This document shows positions 1-6,560 of a stretch of DNA of 20,154 nt, in pieces. How positions within the stretch are numbered: position 1 is the stretch's first letter; every line of letters begins with the position of its first letter. The DNA comes from Desulfatitalea sp. (GTDB lineage Bacteria; Desulfobacterota; Desulfobacteria; Desulfobacterales; Desulfosarcinaceae). A model generated the notes under the pieces. It made no database searches. It had not been told where the DNA came from and saw nothing but the letters and a program-made list of their open reading frames with translations. Both the position numbers and the translations under genes were made by a program. The DNA lies in NCBI GenBank assembly GCA_018224505.1, contig JAGTVD010000583.1:1-20154 (forward strand), written 5' to 3'.

Positions 1-677
1 CCTTTGCCGACCTGATGAGCCTGCTGCTTTGCTTTTTTGTGCTGCTGCTATCCTTCTCGGAAATCGACCGTCAAAAATACAAGCAGGTGGCCGGTTCAAT
101 GCTCAATGCCTTTGGCGTGCAGCGCAAGGAGCGGGTGATGGAGATGCCCAAAGGGATGAAGATCATCGCCCAGGATTTTGATCAGCAGATCATCGAAACC
201 CGCATCCGGGAGGATCTTGGCAGGGAGATCGACGAAATGCTCTCCACGGAGTTGGATGCCTTCAACGAGCAGGTCGACCTGCAAGTCAGCGAGAATGAAA
301 TCATCATTCGCCTGATGGGTGAAAGCACCTTTGATTCGGGTCGGGACGAAATCCGTGAACAGCTCAAACCCCTGCTCAAAAGCCTGGCAATCGTACTGTC
401 CAAGGAGCCGGGGGACATCATCGTGGCCGGTCACACCGACAACGTGCCCATCCGCGGTGGTGGCGCCCACCGCACCAATTTGAGATTATCCATCGCCCGG
501 GCGGCCGCCGTGGCCGAATACATGCTAACCAACTCCGACATGGACCCACGCCGGGTATCCACCATGGGCTTTGGCGAATACCGCCCCATGGAAACCAACT
601 CTACGGAAAAAGGGCGCGAGAAAAACCGGCGGGTGGAGATTATCCTGAGCAACATACCTAAAGTGCGGAATAAATGA
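1..677 (+). CDS. pomB: Flagellar stator protein, PomB/MotB family, 5' end outside window
   Basis: This is the B subunit of the flagellar stator, which conducts ions with an A subunit and anchors the motor to peptidoglycan. The reading frame is open from base 3 (FADLMSLLL...), so the gene starts upstream. The Asp at bases 9-11 matches the ion-binding Asp of the single membrane helix (PomB D24, MotB D32). The stretch FADLMSLLLCFFVLLLSFSE followed by KYKQVAGSM, AFGVQ and PKGxxIIAQ resembles the Vibrio PomB I remember more than proton-type MotB. The C-terminal half is an OmpA-like peptidoglycan-binding domain: GHTDNVPI, then LSIARA, GFGEYRP and an NRRVEI ending. The partner pomA/motA is probably just upstream. 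It is the only gene on this strand and converges with flgL. The family is certain; Na+ specificity is inferred from similarity. Confidence 0.93.
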   Translation, partial: FADLMSLLLCFFVLLLSFSEIDRQKYKQVAGSMLNAFGVQRKERVMEMPKGMKIIAQDFDQQIIETRIREDLGREIDEMLSTELDAFNEQVDLQVSENEIIIRLMGESTFDSGRDEIREQLKPLLKSLAIVLSKEPGDIIVAGHTDNVPIRGGGAHRTNLRLSIARAAAVAEYMLTNSDMDPRRVSTMGFGEYRPMETNSTEKGREKNRRVEIILSNIPKVRNK

Positions 678-750
678 CAGGCAATGGGGAAAAACAAGGA
701 GGATGTGTCAAAGAAATGAATTCTACCGAATGGGCGATTGAACGTCGAAC

Positions 751-840
751 AACCCAAAACCCACCAACTGACGCCTAACCAACAACCACTTCACCGATCA
801 ACCAGCCGCCCAACCGAACAACCGCCTGCCCAGCCGCCCG
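751..840 (+). promoter_or_regulatory. C-rich, G-poor tract; possible Rho-loading site behind the stator gene
   Basis: Read on the plus strand, these 90 bases hold 44 C and 11 G, with repeated CAACC/AACC units and the 10-mer CCAGCCGCCC twice (802-811 and 830-839). Such unstructured C-over-G stretches are typical Rho-utilisation sites. It lies between convergent genes, where no hairpin plus T-run terminator is visible in either direction. A role in stopping stator read-through into flgL is inferred. It could instead be simple low-complexity spacer. Confidence 0.35.
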
Positions 841-842
841 TC

Positions 843-1712
843 CTACTTCAAGAAATCAATCAAACTGGGCTGAATCATCTTCGCGGACGTCGCCAGGGTG
901 GTCTCGTAGGCGGTCTGGTGCAGCTGCCAATCCACAATGGCCGCGGCCATATCGGTGTCTTCGGTTCTGGACAGCAAGTCCTGGGCATTGACCAGAAAGT
1001 GCTTGTTGTGGCTCTGGGTGGCCTCCATCCGCTTGTGTTGGCCGGCATTGACCGCCCGTACGGTGTTGAGGTTTTCGATAACACTTGTCAACAGCGGCAG
1101 TTGGTCAGAAATTTGCGCGGCATCGCCACTGCGGAGGTGGGTTTCCAAATCCTGCAGGACGCCGAACACATCTTCCGCGCCCTGGAAAATCGCCAATCCA
1201 TCCGAGATAATACCGAGTTGCAGACCATCACCGATCATGTACTCTTTGGTACCGTTGTCGCCCTGATAGGTATAGCCGGTGCCGGGATCTTCAAATGGGG
1301 CCGTGTGAACGCTGTGTCCGGAGAACAGATGGTTGCCATTGTGCTTGGAGTTGGCCAACTGCACCACCTGATCCCGTATATTGACCACCTGGTCGGCCAG
1401 CATGTTGCGCATATTGGGGTCCGGATCGCCGGCGATATCCTTAGCTTGCATCAAAAAATCGGTGACCGCCCCGAGAATGTTCTCCACATTGTCGATGTGC
1501 ACCTTGCCATTCTCGATATTGCGGTTGTACTGCTCCAGGCTGTTGATGGCTTTGCGGTACCCGAGTACCTGTCCCATGCCGACGGGATCGTCCGACGGAC
1601 GGTTGATCCGTTTGCCGCTGGCGATCTTTTCCTGGGCATCGAGCAGTTGCCGGGTGTGTTGGAGAAGGTAGCCCTTGATATTGGATGCCATCATGGCATT
1701 ACTGATTCGCAC
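843..1712 (-). CDS. flgL: Flagellar hook-filament junction protein FlgL (HAP3)
   Basis: FlgL forms the second ring of the junction between hook and filament and is exported by the flagellar apparatus. The 289-residue protein starts MRISNAMM and has the flagellin-like N-terminal coiled-coil region with LLDAQEKIASGKRINRPSDD, the flagellin/FlgL signature. A matching helical C-terminus ends in MIQPSLIDFLK. The start is GTG at 1712, chosen because AAAGGAG lies six bases upstream and MRIS is the usual FlgL opening. It is the last gene of the flgM-flgN-flgK-flgL set, 28 bases after flgK. The csrA and fliW genes that often follow flgL in related clusters are absent; the strand switches instead. Confidence 0.96.
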   Translation of the reverse strand: MRISNAMMASNIKGYLLQHTRQLLDAQEKIASGKRINRPSDDPVGMGQVLGYRKAINSLEQYNRNIENGKVHIDNVENILGAVTDFLMQAKDIAGDPDPNMRNMLADQVVNIRDQVVQLANSKHNGNHLFSGHSVHTAPFEDPGTGYTYQGDNGTKEYMIGDGLQLGIISDGLAIFQGAEDVFGVLQDLETHLRSGDAAQISDQLPLLTSVIENLNTVRAVNAGQHKRMEATQSHNKHFLVNAQDLLSRTEDTDMAAAIVDWQLHQTAYETTLATSAKMIQPSLIDFLK

Positions 1713-1718
1713 GATTCA

Positions 1719-1725
1719 CTCCTTT
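1719..1725 (-). promoter_or_regulatory. Ribosome binding site of flgL
   Basis: AAAGGAG on the minus strand, six bases before GTG at 1712-1710. It fixes the GTG codon as the flgL start. Confidence 0.75.
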
Positions 1726-1740
1726 GCGGCTGTGAGCGCT

Positions 1741-3129
1741 TTAACGCACCATCCCGATGAGGGTCTGCATCAACTCGTCCGTGGTGGTGATCAATTTGGC
1801 CGCCGCGTTGTAGGCATGCTGAAACTTGACCAGGTTGACCATCTCCTCGTCCAGGGAAACGCCGGACACCTCTTCGCGGTAATTGCTCAAATGCTTCATC
1901 ATGGCGGTCTGGTGGCCGCTGTTCAACCCTGCCCGGCGGGTGTCATTGCCCACATCCCCCACCAGGGCGGTGTAGTAGTCGTCAAAGGTGCTTGCGTTGC
2001 CGGACATGGTGAGACTGTTCTGCAGGTTGGCGATGTCAATGGCATTGCTGTTGTCGCCGGGGGCGTCTACCATGCCAGCCGCGGCGATCAGGTTGACATC
2101 GGCGACAATTGCGCTGTTGACGCTGATGTCGAAAGCATCCACACCGGTAAAAAAGTTGGTATTGGTGTCACCGTCCAACCCCCACCCGGCGCTGTGCACC
2201 GTATTTACCGCATCGATCATCGTCACGGCCAGCTCATTCAAACGTCCCAGGTAATCGTTGATCACCCCATCCCGGGCTTCGATCCACCCTTTGAGCTCAC
2301 CCGATTGAATGCGATCGGTAATGTCGTGGGTATTGCCGCTGCTGTCCTTCCAGTAGACATCCTGCATGCCTCCGTTGTCCTGGGTGACCAGATCCCAGGT
2401 GAAGGTGCTTTCCACCAGTGGCTTGCCGCCGCCCACCATGATGGTGATGTTGCCGTCGCCATCTTCGAAACTGTCCGTATCGATCAGCTTGGAAAGTTCG
2501 AGTACCATGGCATCTCGCTGATCGCGATAGTCGTTGGCGTTGTGCCCGGTGACCTCCACCTGCGTGATCTTGCGGTTCAGGTCGGCAATCTGCTTCGCCA
2601 TCTGGTTGACATCCGCCACCACATGGTTGACGCTGACATTGATATCTTTCTGGGCGTTTGAGATGTTGTTGCTCAGTTGATTGAAGGTGGCGGAGAGGTA
2701 CTGGCCGGCCGATAGCATGCTGGCGCGTTCCACGTGCCCCGACGGGTTGTTGGCCAGATCCTGCCAGGCATTCCAGAACCCGCTCATGGCCGTGCTCAAA
2801 CCGTAGCCGCTCACTTCGTCGAACAGCACCTCGATCTTTTCCAGCGCCGTCTTCTGGGCTTCCCAGCGCCCCAGGTTTTCATTCTCGTTGTTGAGTTGGG
2901 ACTGGATGAACTGATCGTAAAACCGCTGAATTTTCTGCTGAGCATGCACACCGGTGCTCATGGTGGTGCCGAGAACACGGATCGGTGCGCTTTGCTCCAT
3001 GTTCAGCCGTTGGCGGGAATACCCCGGTGTATTGACATTGGCGATGTTGTTGCCGGTGATGTCGATGGCTTTCTGCTGCGTCAGCAAGGCATTGCGACCG
3101 ATCTGCAACAGTCCGGTGATGTTAGGCAT
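1741..3129 (-). CDS. flgK: Flagellar hook-filament junction protein FlgK (HAP1)
   Basis: FlgK is the first junction protein at the hook tip. The 462-residue product starts MPNITGLLQIGRNALLTQQ, followed by the rod/hook-family motif ITGNNIANVNTPGYSRQR, and ends with the conserved C-terminal helix (VNLVKFQHAYNAAAKLITT, DELMQTLIGMV). The frame is open further upstream to 3198, but that stretch (Cys-rich, inside flgN) is not FlgK-like. The ATG at 3129 has AAGGGGGA just before it and gives the family N-terminus. The length is at the short end for FlgK, so the variable middle domain is small. The gene overlaps the end of flgN by 8 bases, consistent with coupled translation of the chaperone and its substrate. 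Confidence 0.96.
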   Translation of the reverse strand: MPNITGLLQIGRNALLTQQKAIDITGNNIANVNTPGYSRQRLNMEQSAPIRVLGTTMSTGVHAQQKIQRFYDQFIQSQLNNENENLGRWEAQKTALEKIEVLFDEVSGYGLSTAMSGFWNAWQDLANNPSGHVERASMLSAGQYLSATFNQLSNNISNAQKDINVSVNHVVADVNQMAKQIADLNRKITQVEVTGHNANDYRDQRDAMVLELSKLIDTDSFEDGDGNITIMVGGGKPLVESTFTWDLVTQDNGGMQDVYWKDSSGNTHDITDRIQSGELKGWIEARDGVINDYLGRLNELAVTMIDAVNTVHSAGWGLDGDTNTNFFTGVDAFDISVNSAIVADVNLIAAAGMVDAPGDNSNAIDIANLQNSLTMSGNASTFDDYYTALVGDVGNDTRRAGLNSGHQTAMMKHLSNYREEVSGVSLDEEMVNLVKFQHAYNAAAKLITTTDELMQTLIGMVR

Positions 3130-3634
3130 ACATCCCCCTTCCCGACAGCAACCGCCCGCCTTGCAGCGCTTCATTGCGCATGTTGCCGGATTGGCCATAC
3201 ACCTCGGTGGCGCCCATCCAGTGCTGGAAGAAACCCAATGTGTTCTGCACCACCCGCAGGCAATGATCGATCAGGGTGCGGCATTCTGCGTTGGCGGTGT
3301 GCACCTTTTCCAACAGGATGTTCAGATCTCCATGCAACTGTTGCAGCTGCGCGCGGTGAGCGCCGCCGACCCGGTCCGCCAGGGTCGACAGGTGCATCTG
3401 GCCGAAGGGCAAGCCCATGCCCTTGGCCAACTGTTGCAGCAACCGGGTTCGCTGCTGTTCATGGCGTTCGATTTGGGCCACCAACACCTGCTTTGCCTCG
3501 CCGGCCATAGCAATGGCCTGGAGATCCGCCACGATGGCGGCCTGCTTCTCCTGCTCGACCACCTCCAACAAGCGGCTGTAAGCGTTGTGGGTGTGATCCA
3601 AAACCACGATCAGCTGTTCGACCCATTGTTCCAT
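3122..3634 (-). CDS. flgN: Flagellar export chaperone FlgN
   Basis: FlgN is a cytoplasmic chaperone that binds the C-termini of FlgK and FlgL and delivers them to the export gate. The 170-residue protein is predicted almost entirely helical and Gln/Leu-rich. It has a FlgN-type N-terminus (VEQLIVVLDHTHNAYSRLLE) and the VEQEKQAAIVADLQAIA stretch seen in the family. Sequence conservation in FlgN is low, so position between flgM and flgK carries much of the call. It lies 24 bases after flgM and overlaps flgK by 8 bases. The Shine-Dalgarno is weak (GCGGGAT), so translation may depend on flgM. Confidence 0.86.
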   Translation of the reverse strand: MEQWVEQLIVVLDHTHNAYSRLLEVVEQEKQAAIVADLQAIAMAGEAKQVLVAQIERHEQQRTRLLQQLAKGMGLPFGQMHLSTLADRVGGAHRAQLQQLHGDLNILLEKVHTANAECRTLIDHCLRVVQNTLGFFQHWMGATEVYGQSGNMRNEALQGGRLLSGRGMYA

Positions 3635-3658
3635 GGCATTATCCCGCGTATTGCATGA

Positions 3659-3994
3659 TTAAACCCGGATATCGATGGATTGCAGCACCATGTTGTTTTC
3701 CATCGACTCCTTGAGCATGGCCGTGGCCACCTGTTCAGCCGCCACATTGTAAGCCCCCTGGTCCACTTCCATCTTGACCTGGGACACCTTTTCCTCGCGT
3801 ACGGCCGGCATCGCCTTGGCGGCCTGGGAGGCTTGTTGCAGCTCCCGCGCCCGATCCGACACGTTGACCCGGTCCACTTCCGGGTTCTGCCGCGCTCCGG
3901 GCGGCTCGTACGGGGCTGCCGCCGCGCGCTGTCCCTGCATTTTTTGCAGATAGGCACTGAGTTCCACAGTGCTGTTGTTGCCATCAATTTTCAT
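3659..3994 (-). CDS. flgM: Anti-sigma-28 factor FlgM
   Basis: FlgM binds and inhibits FliA until the hook is complete, and is then secreted, freeing FliA for late genes. The 111-residue protein starts MKIDGNN, has a polar and probably disordered N-terminal half, and a C-terminal sigma-binding region: DRVNVSDRAREL, then VREEKVSQVKMEVDQGAYNV and AEQVATAMLKESM. This matches the FlgM pattern of a Ser-rich box followed by R-x-EKV and a G-x-Y turn. ATG at 3994 is chosen because AGGAGGT lies five bases upstream. An upstream GTG in frame (4132) lies inside the -10 to -35 region of the proposed promoter and would not be transcribed. It heads the flgM-flgN-flgK-flgL set. Confidence 0.93.
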   Translation of the reverse strand: MKIDGNNSTVELSAYLQKMQGQRAAAAPYEPPGARQNPEVDRVNVSDRARELQQASQAAKAMPAVREEKVSQVKMEVDQGAYNVAAEQVATAMLKESMENNMVLQSIDIRV

Positions 3995-3999
3995 ACAGG

Positions 4000-4006
4000 A
4001 CCTCCT
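4000..4006 (-). promoter_or_regulatory. Strong ribosome binding site of flgM
   Basis: AGGAGGT on the minus strand, five bases before ATG 3994-3992. It is a consensus Shine-Dalgarno, stronger than those of the neighbours, and decides the flgM start. Confidence 0.85.
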
Positions 4007-4122
4007 TTTTCTGCCTTGTCCGACCAGGCCGTCGACCCTTCTGTCATCGAAGCGGCGTCGAGCCGTCCCGGGACTTGATCGCCCCGGATTCCGGGCGGCC
4101 GTCAATAAACCGCTTGCAGATG

Positions 4123-4150
4123 GTATCGGCACTCTTAAGGACAGACTTTA
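4123..4150 (-). promoter_or_regulatory. Sigma-28 (FliA) promoter for flgM-flgN-flgK-flgL
   Basis: On the minus strand, TAAAGTCT (4150-4143), a 12-base spacer, then GCCGATAC (4130-4123). The flagellar sigma-28 consensus is TAAAGTTT-N11-GCCGATAA, so each box matches 7 of 8 and the spacer is one base longer. Transcription would start near 4116, leaving an untranslated leader of about 120 bases. Placing flgM under sigma-28 is the known autoregulatory arrangement. Confidence 0.75.
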
Positions 4151-4190
4151 GGGCCTGCATACAATTATGTTCGGTTTTTAAGCAGGCCCT
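4150..4190. repeat. Perfect 9-bp inverted repeat upstream of the flgM promoter
   Basis: AGGGCCTGC (4150-4158) and GCAGGCCCT (4182-4190) are exact inverted copies separated by 23 A+T-rich bases. Neither strand has a T-run after it, so it does not look like an intrinsic terminator. One arm touches the -35 box of the sigma-28 promoter, so an operator or mRNA 3'-end structure for flgJ is possible. Function is unknown. Confidence 0.5.
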
Positions 4191-4206
4191 TGGCGCACAT
4201 GCAAAA

Positions 4207-4557
4207 TTATGGGTCCTGCTGACCGCCCGCTTCGCCCCGTTCAATCAATTGACGGTAGAGCACCGCCGCCAACCCCATGCCGCGATGGCGAGAGATGGAT
4301 TGGGCCATCTCGCCGTCCAGCATGGAGGTGTACATCTCTTCGGCCCGCCCGCCGCTGAAAAGGTCACCTTCCGGCACGGTACGGCGCATCTGCTGCATCA
4401 GGTGCTGGACGAACAGCGACTCGAAATCCTGGCAAGCGCGCTCCAGCCGTTGGGATCGATCCGTTGCGGCGGCCGGCTTCCCGGCCGCCTCCCGGACGAT
4501 ACCAGGTGCGGGATATACCATTGGACCTTGGGAGGGACCTTGGATGGGGCCTGGCAT
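4207..4557 (-). CDS. flgJ: Rod-binding protein, FlgJ N-terminal-domain type
   Basis: FlgJ caps and assembles the growing rod in the periplasm. This 116-residue protein has only the rod-binding domain: CQDFESLFVQHLMQQMRRTV, then GDLFSGGRAEEMYTSMLDGE and the end of the family helix, MGLAAVLYRQLI. The glucosaminidase domain fused in Salmonella FlgJ is missing, so a separate peptidoglycan hydrolase must open the wall for the rod; none is in this window. The N-terminus is Pro/Gly-rich. The ATG shares one base with the flgI stop (TGATG), so the two are translationally coupled. It ends the flgF-to-flgJ run. Confidence 0.9.
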   Translation of the reverse strand: MPGPIQGPSQGPMVYPAPGIVREAAGKPAAATDRSQRLERACQDFESLFVQHLMQQMRRTVPEGDLFSGGRAEEMYTSMLDGEMAQSISRHRGMGLAAVLYRQLIERGEAGGQQDP

Positions 4558-5687
4558 CAGATCACCTCCAGTTCAGCCTGCAAAGCGCCAGCGGCTTTGA
4601 TAGCTTGAAAAATTGCAATCAGGTCCCGCGGCGAAACCCCGAGGGCATTGAGCGCATTGACCACTTCGCCGATGCTGGTGCCCTGGGGCAGCAACACCAG
4701 CTGATTTTCGCCCTCGCCAATGGACACCTCGGTATCGGGCAGCAATACGGTCTCGCCTTCGGAAAACGGCAGGGGTTGGGAAGCGTACGTGTTCTCCTTG
4801 ATGATGATGCTCAAGTTGCCATGGGCAATGGCAATGGTGGCAATACGGACATTCTCGCCCATCACCACCGTTCCGGTGCGTTCGTTGATCACCACCCGGG
4901 CGGTGACGTCCGGCGTCACTTCAAGGCTTTCAATCATCGCCACCAGTTCCACCAGATTCCCGATATAGGCCGCCGGTACCTGCAGATCGATGGTGCCGGC
5001 GTCCGCCGATGAAGCAATGGGGTCGAAAAACAGACCATTGATGGCATCGGTGACCCGCGTGACGGTGGTAAAATCAGGCCGCTGCAAACTCAATGTCAGC
5101 GATGTGCGCAGATTGAAATCGGCATGGATGTCGCGTTCCACCAGAGCGCCGCCGATCAGGCGGCCAACGGTGGGGAAATTCTTTTGAATGCTGGCACCGG
5201 CGCCGCTGGCCTGAAAACCGCCGGTATTGACCGGTCCCTGGGCCACGGCATACACATCCCCATTGCCCGCCCGCAAAGGCGTGAGCAGCAAGGTGCCGCC
5301 CTGCAGGTTCTGGGCGTCGCCGATGGAACTGACCAGGGCATCGATGCGCCCGCCGGCCCTCGCAAACGGCGGCAGATCGGCCGTCACCATAACCGCTGCC
5401 ACATTCTTGACCTTTACATCCTTGGCATCCACGGTAATCCCCATGTTCTCCAACATACTGACCATGGATTGAACGGTAAAGGTCGAGCGGTTGCCGTCTC
5501 CGGTCCCATCCAGCCCCACCACCAGCCCATACCCCACCAGTTGGTTGTTACGCACCCCCTGGATATTGGCGATGTCCTTGATGCGCACACTCGGCGCCGC
5601 GGAAGCCGCCACCCCCATCACCACAAACAGCAAGAACGCTGCCAACCACCCGGCTTTGATTCTGGTCAGGCTGTCTATCTGTCCCAT
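4557..5687 (-). CDS. flgI: Flagellar P-ring protein FlgI
   Basis: FlgI forms the periplasmic P-ring around the rod, a bushing in the peptidoglycan layer. The 376-residue precursor has a Sec signal peptide (hydrophobic residues about 13-28, AASA cleavage region). The conserved mature start RIKDIANIQGVRNNQLVGYG and LVVGLDGTGD follow, then GDAQNLQGGTLLLTPL, RVVINERTGTVVMG and the C-terminal LNALGVSPRDLIAIFQAIKAAGAL. Length is normal for the family. ATG at 5687 has AGGA seven bases upstream. It lies 79 bases after flgH, with a weak sigma-28-like sequence in the gap, and overlaps flgJ by one base. Confidence 0.97.
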   Translation of the reverse strand: MGQIDSLTRIKAGWLAAFLLFVVMGVAASAAPSVRIKDIANIQGVRNNQLVGYGLVVGLDGTGDGNRSTFTVQSMVSMLENMGITVDAKDVKVKNVAAVMVTADLPPFARAGGRIDALVSSIGDAQNLQGGTLLLTPLRAGNGDVYAVAQGPVNTGGFQASGAGASIQKNFPTVGRLIGGALVERDIHADFNLRTSLTLSLQRPDFTTVTRVTDAINGLFFDPIASSADAGTIDLQVPAAYIGNLVELVAMIESLEVTPDVTARVVINERTGTVVMGENVRIATIAIAHGNLSIIIKENTYASQPLPFSEGETVLLPDTEVSIGEGENQLVLLPQGTSIGEVVNALNALGVSPRDLIAIFQAIKAAGALQAELEVI

Positions 5688-5718
5688 CGGTTGTCCTCAC
5701 ACGCCTTAGTTTCCAACG

Positions 5719-5744
5719 TTATGGCCCAGCCACTTAAAACTTGA
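5719..5744 (-). promoter_or_regulatory. Weak sigma-28-like sequence before flgI
   Basis: On the minus strand, TCAAGTTT (5744-5737), ten bases, then GGCCATAA (5726-5719). Compared with TAAAGTTT-N11-GCCGATAA it matches 7 of 8 and 6 of 8, with a spacer one base short. It sits in the 79-base flgH-flgI gap and could give flgI-flgJ an extra late promoter. It may be chance. Confidence 0.25.
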
Positions 5745-5766
5745 CACCTCTTCCCCGCCCCCCACA

Positions 5767-6543
5767 TCAAAACGGCCAAACCTTATCCAACACGCGCACC
5801 AACCAGCCGGGCTTCTGGCGGTCGTTGACCACGCCCGTGCCGCTGTAAGAAATGCGCGCGTCGGCCACATAGGTGGATTGGATCACGTTATCCGCGGATA
5901 TATCCCGCGGGCGTACCATGCCGGTCAGGGTGATCAACTGGTTCTCATGATTGACCCGCACTTCGCGGTTGCCTTCGATGATCAAGTTGCCATTGGGCAG
6001 CACGTCCACCACGCTGGCCGTCAGGTAGGCCGTCAGGTCGCCGCTGCGCTGTGTGGCGCCGCCACCTTCGAAATCGCTGCCGATATTGCCGCTGATCTTT
6101 CCGAAGGGATTGAAAAAGGGCGAGTCGGCCGAATAGCGTTTCTCACCCCCGAAAAAGCTGTCGAGGCCGGCCGAGAGACTCGTTGAACGGTCGGTTTTGG
6201 TCGTGGCCTTGTTGGTGGCGCTGGAGCTTTCCACGATGCGGATGGTCACAATGTCCCCCACCCGGCGTGCTTTGGCGTTGGTGAACATCGCCCCCAACGC
6301 GCCCCGATCATCCCACAACGAGCCGTCCGAAGGGCCGCTTGGCCGGGACCGCACCACCGTCTCTGCCACGGGTGGCGTCACCGGCAGCGGGGCCGGCGGA
6401 GCGACCGCCTGACCACCGGACCCGGCACAGCCCCAGATCATTCCCGATAACAGCAACCCGGCCATCCACATTCCGGCGAGCGATCCAGCGACCGGAGCGA
6501 CCCCCCTGCCCTTGCCTGCACGCGTCTTTATATGCATCTTCAT
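5767..6543 (-). CDS. flgH: Flagellar L-ring lipoprotein FlgH
   Basis: FlgH forms the L-ring in the outer membrane. The 258-residue precursor has a long basic N-terminus, a hydrophobic stretch and a lipobox ending at Cys39 (MIWGC; Trp at -2 is unusual). The mature part has GSLW, RRVGDIVTIRIVESSSATN, VVDVLPNGNLIIEGNREV, LTGMVRPRDISADN and the C-terminal YSGTGVV...PGWLVRVLDKVWPF, all typical of FlgH. ATG 6543 is chosen because GAAGGGG lies five bases upstream. An alternative ATG at 6564 overlaps the flgA stop as ATGA and would add seven residues. The frame stays open far upstream through flgA, but that is an antiphase artefact. Confidence 0.95.
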   Translation of the reverse strand: MKMHIKTRAGKGRGVAPVAGSLAGMWMAGLLLSGMIWGCAGSGGQAVAPPAPLPVTPPVAETVVRSRPSGPSDGSLWDDRGALGAMFTNAKARRVGDIVTIRIVESSSATNKATTKTDRSTSLSAGLDSFFGGEKRYSADSPFFNPFGKISGNIGSDFEGGGATQRSGDLTAYLTASVVDVLPNGNLIIEGNREVRVNHENQLITLTGMVRPRDISADNVIQSTYVADARISYSGTGVVNDRQKPGWLVRVLDKVWPF

Positions 6544-6548
6544 AGAAA

Positions 6549-6555
6549 CCCCTTC
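6549..6555 (-). promoter_or_regulatory. Ribosome binding site of flgH
   Basis: GAAGGGG on the minus strand, five bases before ATG 6543-6541. It favours this start over the ATG at 6564, which lacks a clear site but overlaps the flgA stop. Confidence 0.6.
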
Positions 6556-6560
6556 AACCT

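Noticed and set aside
738..1760. Plus-strand open frame opposite flgL
   Set aside because: It is a shadow of flgL. It starts in the low-complexity tract and has no recognisable domain.
3130..3198. Longer N-terminus for FlgK
   Set aside because: It lies inside flgN and is Cys-rich. The family N-terminus and a ribosome site mark ATG 3129.
3995..4132. Longer N-terminus for FlgM from GTG 4132
   Set aside because: The codon overlaps the proposed -10/-35 region, and AGGAGGT marks ATG 3994.
4150..4190. Inverted repeat after flgJ as an intrinsic terminator
   Set aside because: The arms are perfect, but the 23-base loop and lack of a T-run on either strand do not fit.
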